Numbered from the stretch's first letter, positions 33,681 to 41,593 are shown. The stretch is 64,000 nt of DNA from Nitrospira sp. (GCA_029194535.1 JARFXR010000001.1:1186721-1250720), one strand, 5' to 3'. Numbers and translations: made by a program. The notes: generated by a model not told the origin, from the letters alone.

Positions 33681-36371
33681 ATGAATCGCCACGTCAATGC
33701 GATTGCCGGACGACTGAGCCTCAGGCTTCCCCAGCGGCAGTCGCTGGAGATCCTGGACCGCGTCACGGAGATTGTTCCGCCCAAGAAGAACGCCGATCTG
33801 GCTTCAGCCCTGGCTGCTATCAAGAGCGAGTTTCCCACGGTCACCGACTTCGAACGCGAGTTTCCGTCTCTCTGCTTTGCCCTGGCAACCGGTGTCGGGA
33901 AAACCAGGCTCATGGGCGCCTTCATCAGCTATCTCCACCTGGCACACGGGATAAACAACTTCTTTGTTCTTGCCCCGAATCTCACCATCTATAACAAGCT
34001 CATTACCGACTTTACTCCGAATACCTCCAAGTATGTCTTTAAAGGTATTGCCGAGTTTGCTACTGAGCCACCAGAGTTAATCACTGGGGATGACTATGAG
34101 GCGAAGGCGCGGTCGCTCTTCGATGTATTTACACGCTGCAAGGTGAACGTGTTTAACATTTCGAAGATCAATACGGAGGTTCGCGGAAACAAAGCTCCTC
34201 GGATCAAACGATTGTCAGAGTATATCGGCCAAAGTTACTTCGAATACTTGGCTGGACTCGAAGCTCTCGTTCTGATCATGGACGAGTCACATCGATATCG
34301 GGCTTCTGCTGGAATACGAGCCATCAATGAATTACGACCGATCCTCGGACTGGAATTGACGGCTACGCCGTTCATCGGCACGACCATTCAAAACCGTCAG
34401 TATTTCAAGAACGTTATTTACAATTTCCCCCTGGGCCGGGCTATGGAAGACGGATTCGTGAAAGAACCGGCTGTGGTGACCCGGAAAAATTTCAATCCAT
34501 ACGGAATGAGCCCCAAGGATATCGACCACCTCAAGCTAGAGGACGGTGTCCACCTTCATGAACAGACCAAGGTGCTCCTAGAAACCTACGCACGCGAGCA
34601 TGGGCAAGCCATCGTTAAGCCGTTTGTGCTGGTGGTGGCGCAAGATACTGCTCACGCTGCTGAGCTTCTCAAGCGCATCCAGTCTGACGACTTCTTCGAG
34701 GGACGCTATAAGGACAAGGTGATCCAAGTCGATTCCAGTACGAAAGAAGAAGATTTTGTGGATCGCCTTCTCAAAGTCGAACACAGGGATGAAGCGACGG
34801 AGATTGTGATCCACGTCAATATGCTCCAAGAGGGATGGGATGTCACCAATCTCTACACCATTATTCCCTTGCGTGCTGCATCGGCCCCACGACTGATTGA
34901 GCAAACGATTGGTCGGGGCCTTCGCCTGCCGTATGGGAAACGAACGGGTGTCACGGTGGTTGACCGGCTGAATGTTATTGCTCATGACCATTTTCAAGAA
35001 ATTATCGATGAAGCCAATAAGCCCGATTCCCCATTCCGGATTCAGCACGTTGCCCTTACTCCGGATGAATTGTCCCGAAAGACCGTCACCGTCGTGTCTC
35101 AACCCCAGCTATTGAACCGCCTTGGGCTGCAACCGGCCCATCCGTCGCCGAACACCATAGTGGCGAGCACGGACTCTCCTCCTGTGTTTACAACCCCGGA
35201 GGAGCAGAAAGCTGCTCAGATTGCCTACAACGTCATCAGAAAGTTGGAAACGGAGCCGCAGAAACTTCCCAACGTGATGTTTCTCTTGAAGCCGGAAATC
35301 CAGGCAGAGATTGTCAAGGAAGTGGAGGCGCAATATCGGCCAGCCCAGCTCGAGCTGGAAGGGGTCAAGCCATCGCTGGATTTTCGGGTAATTGTGTCAG
35401 AGACCTCGCAAGTCATCACCCAACAAGTGATCGACATTCCACGAATTCTTGTCATCCCGAAGAGCGAAGTACATGCGGGGTTCAAGCCGTTTACAGTAGA
35501 TCTCGGCGCGTTGAACTATCCTGCTCCCTCCGATGAGCTCTGGATTAAACACCTCCGAACCAATCAGCTCGAAGTCGTGGCCCTCGGAAAAACTGGTCTG
35601 GATGAATCCAGAATGGAAGATTATGTGGTTGCCGGGTTGATCGATTTCGACGATGTCGCATATGACGAGCATGCTGAGTTACTGTATGACTTGGCCGGCC
35701 AGGTCGTTCATCATTTTCGCGGCTATCTCTCAGAGATCGACACCAAAAAGGTTCTCCGCCTCTATCAACGTGACATTGCACGCTTCGTTCATGCTCAGAT
35801 GGAACAGCATTACTGGGAAGATCCTGTCGAATATGAGTTCAAGGTCAGCAAAGGGACTGAAACAAAGCTCAAGGAGAGTGCCTATACCAGACTCTCCCGC
35901 GAGGAAGACCTTGATTTCAGACAGCCTCCACCTGATGTGAATAATATCGGTAAGTATCTATTTCGAGGCTTTAGCCGTTGCCTCTATCCCGTGCAGAAAT
36001 TCCAATCTGACTCAGAGCGTCGGTTCTCAGTGATTCTCGATCGCGACACGCTCAAGTGGTTCAAGCCGGCGAAAGGACAGTTCCAGATATTTTATAAGCT
36101 CGGAGCCGATCAGCCAGAGTACGTACCGGACTTCGTAGCCGAAACGTCGGACAGTATCTTTATGCTGGAGGTCAAATCTCGCGCCGATCTGACTGATACC
36201 CTCGTCCAAGAGAAGAAGAAGGCAGCTATGACATGGTGCTCCCATGCCACAACATTTTCGACTAGTAACGGCGGCAAACCGTGGAAGTACGTCCTCATCC
36301 CCCACGACGTGATCGCTGAAAACATGACGCTCGCCGGGTTAGTTAGTCAGTTTGCGGTTGGAGCTTCGTAG
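33681..36371 (+). CDS. res: Type III restriction enzyme, Res subunit
   Basis: An 896-residue helicase-nuclease. Helicase motifs: LATGVGKTRLMGAF (Lys74), IMDESHRYRAS (Asp201), ELTATPFIG, and the arginine-finger region LIEQTIGRGLRLPYG. The C-terminal nuclease has PDFVAETSDS then MLEVKSRAD, a PD-(D/E)XK site (Pro816-Asp817, Glu830, Lys832). Res cuts DNA with Mod after ATP-driven translocation between head-to-head sites. All catalytic elements appear intact. Last gene of the island before the repeat/TA zone. Confidence 0.9.
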   Translation: MNRHVNAIAGRLSLRLPQRQSLEILDRVTEIVPPKKNADLASALAAIKSEFPTVTDFEREFPSLCFALATGVGKTRLMGAFISYLHLAHGINNFFVLAPNLTIYNKLITDFTPNTSKYVFKGIAEFATEPPELITGDDYEAKARSLFDVFTRCKVNVFNISKINTEVRGNKAPRIKRLSEYIGQSYFEYLAGLEALVLIMDESHRYRASAGIRAINELRPILGLELTATPFIGTTIQNRQYFKNVIYNFPLGRAMEDGFVKEPAVVTRKNFNPYGMSPKDIDHLKLEDGVHLHEQTKVLLETYAREHGQAIVKPFVLVVAQDTAHAAELLKRIQSDDFFEGRYKDKVIQVDSSTKEEDFVDRLLKVEHRDEATEIVIHVNMLQEGWDVTNLYTIIPLRAASAPRLIEQTIGRGLRLPYGKRTGVTVVDRLNVIAHDHFQEIIDEANKPDSPFRIQHVALTPDELSRKTVTVVSQPQLLNRLGLQPAHPSPNTIVASTDSPPVFTTPEEQKAAQIAYNVIRKLETEPQKLPNVMFLLKPEIQAEIVKEVEAQYRPAQLELEGVKPSLDFRVIVSETSQVITQQVIDIPRILVIPKSEVHAGFKPFTVDLGALNYPAPSDELWIKHLRTNQLEVVALGKTGLDESRMEDYVVAGLIDFDDVAYDEHAELLYDLAGQVVHHFRGYLSEIDTKKVLRLYQRDIARFVHAQMEQHYWEDPVEYEFKVSKGTETKLKESAYTRLSREEDLDFRQPPPDVNNIGKYLFRGFSRCLYPVQKFQSDSERRFSVILDRDTLKWFKPAKGQFQIFYKLGADQPEYVPDFVAETSDSIFMLEVKSRADLTDTLVQEKKKAAMTWCSHATTFSTSNGGKPWKYVLIPHDVIAENMTLAGLVSQFAVGAS

Positions 36372-36383
36372 TTGAACAATTTG

Positions 36384-36492
36384 GTAGCGCCCGCTCGACC
36401 TGCCCGACGCCAGGCAGGCGGGAAGGGCGGGCCCTTCGACTAGGCTCAGGACAGGTCCTTCGACGATGCTCAGGACAGGCGAGGAGTGAAAC
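36384..36492. repeat. CRISPR-repeat-like palindromic element, copy 1 (with insertions A and B)
   Basis: Outer halves GTAGCGCCCGCTCGA and GGCGAGGAGTGAAAC frame two insertions: the 24-bp element A (36399-36422) and a double CCTTCGAC-type element B (36432-36480). It follows the res gene and precedes HicBA. Confidence 0.75.
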
Positions 36493-36545
36493 GTTTGCCG
36501 TGTGGGCTGCTCTCGCAATGTATAACGAGGGGAGGAGAATTGAGT

Positions 36546-36758
36546 CTAGAGCAGTTCGTGAAATCGCTCGATGGAAATTTCCGCTGCATCGAGGATCTGT
36601 TTGAGTGTGCCCGGCTTGAGCACGTGATGGCGCGGAATAATGACGATGTGTTTCTCGTCCGTCATGGCGATATGTTTGCCTTCTCGCAAGATATAGAAGC
36701 CCTCCCGCTTCAGGGCTCTCACGACTCGTTCATGAGAGACCTGCGGAAGCTTCGTCAT
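36546..36758 (-). CDS. hicA: HicA-family mRNA interferase toxin
   Basis: A 70-residue HicA: LPQVSHERVVRALKREGFYI is the double-stranded-RNA-binding-like start and KHIVIIPRHHVLKPGTLKQI carries the family His-x-x-x-K-x-G-T-L-x-x-I motif. The catalytic His of the GKHIAM segment is present. The ATG overlaps the hicB stop by 4 nt, antitoxin first. HicA cleaves mRNA independently of ribosomes in characterised members. Confidence 0.88.
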   Translation of the reverse strand: MTKLPQVSHERVVRALKREGFYILREGKHIAMTDEKHIVIIPRHHVLKPGTLKQILDAAEISIERFHELL

Positions 36759-36958
36759 ACGGTGACTTCGACGGTCCTCAGTTTCTTGAGCCGTTTCAGA
36801 TCTTCGACGCTTTCCAGGTAGGTCTTGATGGCGTCTTTGATGTTGTCTAATGCCTCTTCTTCGGTTTCGCCCTGAGAGACGCAGCCCCTTAACGTGGGGC
36901 AAGAGACGACATACCCTCCGGCCTCGTGATCTTGTTCTATGACGATCGGATATTCCAT
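36755..36958 (-). CDS. hicB: HicB-family antitoxin
   Basis: A 67-residue HicB of the short, partial-RNase-H-fold type: YPIVIEQDHEAGGYVVSCPT, LRGCVSQGETEEEALDNIKD, and helix AIKTYLESVEDLKRL. No C-terminal DNA-binding domain is present, so autoregulation may be weak or absent. ATG at 36958 with GAGG upstream (GTG at 36964 possible). Coupled to hicA. Confidence 0.88.
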   Translation of the reverse strand: MEYPIVIEQDHEAGGYVVSCPTLRGCVSQGETEEEALDNIKDAIKTYLESVEDLKRLKKLRTVEVTV

Positions 36959-37066
36959 ACGCACCTCGTGAGCGCTTATACCATGCCGGCATTATAGCAG
37001 AATGGGAATAGGGTGTTGGCATGCAACTTTATCAATAACAGCGCGTAGGCCGCCCATGAGAGCACT

Positions 37067-37151
37067 GTCACGCCCGCTCGAAAGGGCGGGCCCTTCGGCG
37101 GGTTCGGTAGGCTCACCGCAGGCTTGGCTCAGGACAGGCGAGGATTGAAAC
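37067..37151. repeat. CRISPR-repeat-like palindromic element, copy 2 (with insertion B)
   Basis: GTCACGCCCGCTCGAAAGGG and CGGG, then an insertion ending TTGGCTCAGGACAG, then GCGAGGATTGAAAC. It lies in the 310-bp gap between hicB and the next small gene, where I see nothing else. Confidence 0.75.
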
Positions 37152-37269
37152 GGCAGGAAGTCCATGATTTGTGCTTTGGAGGCGGAGAAGTGAATCGCGT
37201 GCACCGGCTCACCTATACCGTAAAATTCACCTCCGGCATTCAATGTGCGCGAGAGAATAGTTATCTAGC

Positions 37270-37443
37270 ATGCCACAGCTAATCGACCTTCTCGCCGAGG
37301 CCCTCCGCCTTCTTCGGGAGTCGCGCAACCACTTCAAGAGCCGCCAGGTCGCCCAGGCTCGGCGGCTCGTGGAGGAGGCTATAACCCAGCTAACTGGCAA
37401 GGACCCTTATGACCCCGACCGACCTCAAAGCCCTCCGCCGTGA
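37270..37443 (+). CDS. Small uncharacterised helical protein
   Basis: A 57-residue open frame, MPQLIDLLAEALRLLRESRN to PDRPQSPPP. It is mostly amphipathic helix with a Pro-rich end. It overlaps a small Xre-like frame by 35 nt, an arrangement common for small regulator pairs. No clear ribosome site is visible and the family is not recognised, so it may also be a remnant. Confidence 0.45.
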   Translation: MPQLIDLLAEALRLLRESRNHFKSRQVAQARRLVEEAITQLTGKDPYDPDRPQSPPP

Positions 37444-37522
37444 CATGCGCCTCTCGCAGACCCAGTTTGCTCGCCTCCAGCGCGTGACGCGGAACACCGG
37501 CACCCGCTGGGAAATCAACTAG
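37409..37522 (+). pseudogene. Truncated Xre-type helix-turn-helix regulator
   Basis: A 37-residue frame MTPTDLKALRRDMRLSQTQF, ARLQRVTRNTGTRWEIN. It follows the Xre pattern (LKALRRDMRLSQTQFA, then the recognition helix before RWE), but ends just where the fourth helix should begin, so the fold is incomplete. Probably a decayed antitoxin or regulator. Confidence 0.5.
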
Positions 37523-37556
37523 ACATCTACGGGGCGTCTTTTCTCGCCCGTCGGTC

Positions 37557-37874
37557 TCAGGGAGTTCCGACTCGATTGAGCCAATAGTCGGGATGCCGTT
37601 TGGCATGGGCGACCGCGAGGATTCGGATTTCGGTCGGCAGTTCAAGAAACACGAGGGCATAGGGGAATCGGGAGAGCAGGGCACGTCGGATGACGAGATC
37701 AGCGGCCATCTTCGTTAGCCGGGGAAATGATAGCGGACGAGCTTGGATGGCGTGTTGGGCTTGACTGATGTCTTGGAGAAATCTCAGGGCGAGCCCGGAT
37801 TGACGAGTTTCGTACCAGGAGGCGGCTTCAGCCAATTCTTCCACGGCCTCAGGCGAGAAGCCGATTGGTTTCAT
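37557..37874 (-). CDS. RelE/ParE-type toxin
   Basis: A 105-residue toxin of the RelE/ParE superfamily: GFSPEAVEELAEAASWYETR, LALRFLQDISQAQHAI, and the beta-strand end RRALLSRFPYALVFLELPTE, IRILAVAHAKRHPDYW. ParE-like members poison DNA gyrase and RelE-like ones cleave mRNA; the target here cannot be told. The start overlaps the antitoxin stop by 4 nt. Confidence 0.87.
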   Translation of the reverse strand: MKPIGFSPEAVEELAEAASWYETRQSGLALRFLQDISQAQHAIQARPLSFPRLTKMAADLVIRRALLSRFPYALVFLELPTEIRILAVAHAKRHPDYWLNRVGTP

Positions 37875-38110
37875 CGCTTCGGGAGGCGATCCAGCACCTG
37901 CTTCTGCGCATCTTTCCAGGAGAGACTTGGCTCACCGGCTTGAGCGGCCTGTGCCCGGCGCTCAATTTCCACGAGCCATTCCTCGTCACTGCGCGTGTGC
38001 CCCGGTTCCGTCGGTGGCAGGCTATCGAGTAACTCGACCACCAATTCAGCTCGCTGCTCATCCGGTAGCTTCAGCGCATCCTTGAGGAGTTGTTGGGTCG
38101 ATGGAGCCAT
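37871..38110 (-). CDS. Addiction-module antitoxin paired with RelE/ParE
   Basis: A 79-residue antitoxin of the addiction-module component family: LLKDALKLPDEQRAELVVEL, LLDSLPP, DEEWLVEIERRAQAAQAGEP and SLSWKDAQKQVLDRL. It precedes and overlaps the toxin gene by 4 nt, the standard order. Together they form a complete type II TA module between repeat copies 2 and 3. Confidence 0.87.
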   Translation of the reverse strand: MAPSTQQLLKDALKLPDEQRAELVVELLDSLPPTEPGHTRSDEEWLVEIERRAQAAQAGEPSLSWKDAQKQVLDRLPKR

Positions 38111-38220
38111 GGGAATACTGTAGCCGAACTTCTGGAGAAATGAAAGTCGGTACGTGAGCAGAACAGGGCATGGGGGCGCGCGAAAGGCCTGGAGGTCGTG
38201 GCTTCACTTGATGCTCCGGT

Positions 38221-38305
38221 GTCGCGCCCGCTCGACCTGCCCGACGCCAGGCAGGCGGGAAGGGCGGGCCCTTCGGCGGGGCTCAGGACGGGCGAGGATT
38301 GAAAT
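38221..38305. repeat. CRISPR-repeat-like palindromic element, copy 3 (with insertions A and B)
   Basis: GTCGCGCCCGCTCGA, then element A (38236-38259), then AAGGGCGGG, a short element B (CCCTTCGG...CTCAGGACG) and GGCGAGGATTGAAAT. Element A sits at the same position as in copy 1. It occupies most of the 330-bp gap upstream of the nucleotidyltransferase pair. Confidence 0.75.
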
Positions 38306-38441
38306 CCGGAACTGCGTGGGGGCAAGCCGCCTCCGAAACCGAGATTCCGCTGCAGAGATGCCGCAGCCCTCTTGGAGCGTCAGTTCCGTGGAGGAAACAC
38401 ACTGCACCCTCACCCGACGCGCCAGTGCGTTGAGTACACGC

Positions 38442-38561
38442 ATGTCTCAGGACAAGGTGGACGCAGCGCGGCGGCTCTCTCCTGTGCAGCGATTGCTGCT
38501 GGCCCTGGAACTTTCCGACACCTGCCACGAATTGCAGCGCGCGTGTTCGGCCAAGCGCTAA
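38442..38561 (+). CDS. Small protein preceding the nucleotidyltransferase
   Basis: A 39-residue frame MSQDKVDAARRLSPVQRLLL, ALELSDTCHELQRACSAKR, 5 nt before the nucleotidyltransferase start. Small helical proteins at this position are often the antitoxin partner of such enzymes. It has no strong ribosome site and is not recognised as a family. Confidence 0.5.
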   Translation: MSQDKVDAARRLSPVQRLLLALELSDTCHELQRACSAKR

Positions 38562-38566
38562 CCGAG

Positions 38567-39085
38567 ATGGTGCGTCGCCTCGACGAGGCGCGCGCCCATC
38601 AGCTCCTGGATCAGTATGCGTTGATCGGCGGGTTTGCCGTCGCGGCATGGGGTGTCCCGCGCGCCACGCGCGACCTGAATTTTGCCCTTGCGCTTGGCTC
38701 CGCCGATCCTGCGGCGTTGTCTCGCCATCTCCAGGCTCGGTTCCAGTCCGGTGAGGCCGAAGATCCCCTGCGCGGGGTGTTTCAGACGACCATGACGATC
38801 GACGGTGTTTCCATCACGGTTCAGTTGATTGTGTTGCCTGCAGCATGGAATGCGATCGTCTTCCACGGGATCGAGCAACTCTCCATCTTTGGGTCTGCGG
38901 TGCCGGTTGTCTCGTGGCAATCGCTCATCCTCCTCAAATTGTACGCGGGGGGACCGCAAGACTTCCTCGATGCGCAACAGATCCTTGCCGTTCGCCAACC
39001 GACTCAAGCCGAGCAACAGGCTGTCTCCGCACTCGCGGATCGGATGGGACTGTCAGCCGGATGGCAGGTGTTGATCAACCGATAA
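38567..39085 (+). CDS. Nucleotidyltransferase-fold protein with altered active site
   Basis: A 172-residue protein of the nucleotidyltransferase superfamily often found in TA-like pairs. LIGGFAVAAWGVPRATRDLN holds the Gly-Gly and the region of the metal-binding DxD, but the second Asp is Asn (DLN), which should weaken or abolish catalysis. VSWQSLILLKLYAGGPQDFL, DAQQIL is a typical C-terminal block. ATG at 38567; a longer frame from 38372 overlaps the small upstream gene and is unlikely. Confidence 0.72.
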   Translation: MVRRLDEARAHQLLDQYALIGGFAVAAWGVPRATRDLNFALALGSADPAALSRHLQARFQSGEAEDPLRGVFQTTMTIDGVSITVQLIVLPAAWNAIVFHGIEQLSIFGSAVPVVSWQSLILLKLYAGGPQDFLDAQQILAVRQPTQAEQQAVSALADRMGLSAGWQVLINR

Positions 39086-39669
39086 TCCCTCGAGCGTCAG
39101 CGATCGTCTTGACAGCGCGCACCCGTATCGAAAGAGGGCAAGAAACGAGGATAGGCTACTTTCCCAGGTTTGCCCGAAGCTGGTTTGCAGGTACCTCGGA
39201 CGAATCGGAGACTTCAGTTGAACGGATGAATCCTGAGCCTGCTGGAGTGAGAGCCGTGGAAGCACCTCCACGAGCAACTCCTTCGGTCGGTACGGCTCCC
39301 CGTTTTTCCAGAACTCGATCGACAATCCCTTCGGTGCGGGCCATCCGTCCAGTCCCAGCAGTCTCACCAGCTCCCTACGACCGTGGGCTGCGGATCGAGG
39401 GGCGGTAGGACTTGCGTGGAGAAGGAACAGGTCGCGCCCGCTCGAAATGGCGGGCGAGGATTGAAACGATGTGCAGATGCTTGGGCTGCCCTGGCTCGAA
39501 CGGTTCGCAGGGGCCTGGAGTCCGGGAGAGACCAATCGAACTTCTGGCGATTCGCGGCTCCATAACTTTTCGATCAACCGGGATCGACTCTGGCGTTTAG
39601 CCGACGCTGATTCTTGCCTTCAGCCGACCGGCTGTATGCGGTGTCGCTCCGCACACTCTAGGGGGCGTC
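39086..39669. other. Gene-poor stretch holding only repeat copy 4
   Basis: No frame here has convincing codon use or a recognised family. A minus-strand frame near 39150-39400 (for example LVRLLGLDGWPAPKGLSIEF) might be a worn gene fragment, but I cannot assign it. Confidence 0.5.
39431..39467. repeat. CRISPR-repeat-like palindromic element, copy 4 (uninterrupted, 37 bp)
   Basis: The intact form: GTCGCGCCCGCTCGAAATGG joined to CGGGCGAGGATTGAAAC. CGCCCGC pairs with GCGGGCG around a short loop, and the 3' end GATTGAAAC matches the common end of CRISPR repeats. It stands alone, with no second repeat at spacer distance. Confidence 0.78.
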
Positions 39670-39801
39670 GTGCCCAAGGCATTCGCTGAATCCGTTGTCG
39701 AAGACGCAGCCCTCGCTTGGCTGGAAGGCCTCGGCCATGGAGTCAAACGTGATCCCGATATGGCTCCTGCCGAGCCGGCGGCGGAGTGCACGAACGACTG
39801 G
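39670..39801 (+). pseudogene. 5' fragment of a type I restriction hsdR gene
   Basis: From the GTG at 39670 the frame encodes AFAESVVEDAALAWLEGLGH, then PDMAPAEPAAE, which is the characteristic HsdR N-terminus. After about 44 residues similarity is lost and no nuclease or helicase motif follows. A remnant of a deleted type I system. Confidence 0.7.
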
Positions 39802-39919
39802 ACGGCTGAATTCTCAGACCTTCCGGTGCGGGTGAGCCGTCGCGCAGCCGGCGTGAACGGTTTCGATTACTTGCCCGTGAACCTTGCAATCAGCCGACAG
39901 CCAGGCTTACGATCAGCCG

Positions 39920-40024
39920 ATGCCGGATCGCCTCCTCTACCCCCGTTTTGCCGAGCCACGATTGGCCGAGGCCCTCGCCGATGCCCCGGCGGTGAGCCGA
40001 TTCGTTTACCTCCGATACCGTTGA
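39920..40024 (+). pseudogene. 5' fragment of an AAA/DUF4143-type ATPase
   Basis: ATG at 39920 starts MPDRLLYPRFAEPRLAEALA followed by DAPAV, the usual opening of DUF4143-family ATPases just before their P-loop. The P-loop itself is missing and the frame ends after 34 residues. Confidence 0.6.
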
Positions 40025-40065
40025 TGACACAATCACAAGACTCCGCTCTTGGTCGTTAGGGTTGC

Positions 40066-40623
40066 ATGAGTATGTATCTGACACTCGCACTAGGCTTCAT
40101 TCTGTTTCTCGCTTCTCCGCTCCTCGCCCAGAGCCCTTGTGTCAGCTGTCTCAATGCGGTTGAGGATGGACTGCGGACCTGCCTCAACAATGCCTTTAGC
40201 TCAGAAGACCGGAAGGCGTGCGAGGATCGGCGGCAGGGGCAGATGCAGGCTTGCGTGGCAGGGGAGTGCAAGGTCGAGCGAGACGAACAGGCGGCGCTCG
40301 AGCATCGCACCGAGCCACAGGCGCCGAAACGGCCAGGTCTCACCCCCTACACCCCGACCAGCATCGAATGGCTGACGCTGACGGTGAATGCGCAGCTGCA
40401 GGAGCAGCCGAGCGGCGATCGTTTGTTTTCCCTCCATGTCGTTGAAGCGGATCACGAGACGCTGGCGGTCGTCGTGCGGCATCAGCCGGGCGCGAACCGG
40501 GAACTTATGACCCGCAGCATCGCGACGGCGCGGCAAGTCATCATGAGCACCGCGAAACGCCATGGATGGGATGCCTGGGTCAAGATTCAGGAGCGGATCG
40601 AGACGTCTCCAGCCAAGCCGTAA
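40066..40623 (+). CDS. Secreted Cys-rich hypothetical protein
   Basis: A 185-residue exported protein. A signal peptide (about residues 1-21, LALGFILFLASPLLAQS) precedes a region with six cysteines in spaced pairs (CVSCLNAVEDGLRTCLNNAF, ACEDRRQGQMQACVAGEC), suggesting disulfide bonds, then a linker and a C-terminal mixed domain (SIEWLTLTVNAQLQEQ to WVKIQERIET). Family not recognised. It stands alone after the TA/repeat zone and marks the return to core-like sequence. Confidence 0.72.
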   Translation: MSMYLTLALGFILFLASPLLAQSPCVSCLNAVEDGLRTCLNNAFSSEDRKACEDRRQGQMQACVAGECKVERDEQAALEHRTEPQAPKRPGLTPYTPTSIEWLTLTVNAQLQEQPSGDRLFSLHVVEADHETLAVVVRHQPGANRELMTRSIATARQVIMSTAKRHGWDAWVKIQERIETSPAKP

Positions 40624-40633
40624 GGCAGCTCGA

Positions 40634-40651
40634 GGATTGACACCCTTCCCT
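40634..40651. repeat. 18-bp dispersed sequence shared with 42569-42586
   Basis: GGATTGACACCCTTCCCT here and GGACTGACACCCTTCCCT at 42569 differ at one of 18 positions. It lies just after the stop of the secreted Cys-rich protein. Confidence 0.55.
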
Positions 40652-40708
40652 CTGTTCGCGCGTGGTAGCGGTCGGCGTTGGATCCCATCGAAACATTCAC
40701 GAAATCGT

Positions 40709-41140
40709 CTAGGGTTGGATGAAAGGCGCTGAGGTGTTGGGCGCTGCGGACTGTTGACCGCAGACCTCCACGATCGGCCACACGCGTTTGGCAAGGGCGC
40801 GGCCGTCGGAGGCCCCCTCGCGCAGTTCGACCAGGGAGCCGTCGTTGAAGCCGACGATGAAGAGGTCGTAGCCGATGAGCGGCTCCTTGGCCAGGCTGTC
40901 GGCGTTGCGGGTAGCGGTGAGGTAGTATTCCTTTTGGTCAGGACTCACGACGAGACGCGATTGATAAGGCGAGGTGATTTTGTCGATTCGATGTTGCACG
41001 CAGGAGGCGAGCACGGCAGGGGGCGTGGCGAAGGTTCCCGATTGTTGCGGCTGGGTTTTTCGTATGTCTGCGAGGCTGGCCGCGCATCCGCATAAGACGA
41101 CCACGAGACTGCCTACGATCATTCCGCGCATAGGCCGCAC
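40709..41140 (-). CDS. Small lipoprotein, hypothetical
   Basis: A 143-residue protein with a type II signal: MIVGSLVVVLCGC ends in a lipobox-like VLCGC, so it is probably lipidated and envelope-bound. The mature part has SRLVVSPDQKEYYLTATRNA and LIGYDLFIVGFNDGSLVELR, suggesting a small beta-rich domain. Start may be the first ATG or the one three codons later. No family or operon partner recognised. Confidence 0.68.
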   Translation of the reverse strand: MRPMRGMIVGSLVVVLCGCAASLADIRKTQPQQSGTFATPPAVLASCVQHRIDKITSPYQSRLVVSPDQKEYYLTATRNADSLAKEPLIGYDLFIVGFNDGSLVELREGASDGRALAKRVWPIVEVCGQQSAAPNTSAPFIQP

Positions 41141-41203
41141 TATGACAGAATCCGCCCGTCGAGGACAACCGGCGAGACGGAATGGTAGCGGGTCAGGTTG
41201 CCG

Positions 41204-41593
41204 TTACCTGTCGGCCTCGTGTCGCTGTCCCGGATTGCTCAGCCCGCCAAGGAGCGGGAGCAGGGCCGCTTCGTTCAAGCCGCTTCCATTTTTCATATCG
41301 GCGCTGATTTCATCGAACAGGTGATCGGCTTCCGGCCCCAGTGAACGGATGCGTTGTTCCAGGTGGCCGGAGAAGAGTTCCTGCTGCACTTGTCCATCGT
41401 TCAGCTTGCCCGCCTTGATGTTCTGATCAAGAAGCTGCGCTAATCGTTCCAGTTTCTGATAGAGGTCCGGCGGAAGAGCGTTCAGGACCCCGGCGGCACC
41501 GGCCGGCGGGTGGATGCCGGGCGCTTGGGCCGACGCCGGAGAGGCGGCGAGCAAACCGGCGGCGATGACCGTCGAAATCGCCAGACGTGACAT
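41204..41593 (-). CDS. Periplasmic hypothetical protein
   Basis: A 129-residue exported protein: signal peptide MSRLAISTVIAAGLLAASPA followed by SAQA, then a helical region with PPDLYQKLERLAQLLDQNIK and LEQRIRSLGPEADHLFDEIS. The start ATG has a strong AGGAGG upstream. Family not recognised. Confidence 0.7.
   Translation of the reverse strand: MSRLAISTVIAAGLLAASPASAQAPGIHPPAGAAGVLNALPPDLYQKLERLAQLLDQNIKAGKLNDGQVQQELFSGHLEQRIRSLGPEADHLFDEISADMKNGSGLNEAALLPLLGGLSNPGQRHEADR

Noticed and set aside
36384-39467. A CRISPR array
   Set aside because: The repeat copies are 0.6-1.2 kb apart with genes in between, no two repeats are at spacer distance, and no cas gene is present in the window.
36384-39467. 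Integron attC sites
   Set aside because: The element lacks the paired RYYYAAC/GTTRRRY core sites and no integrase gene is visible, so only the cassette-like layout is reported.
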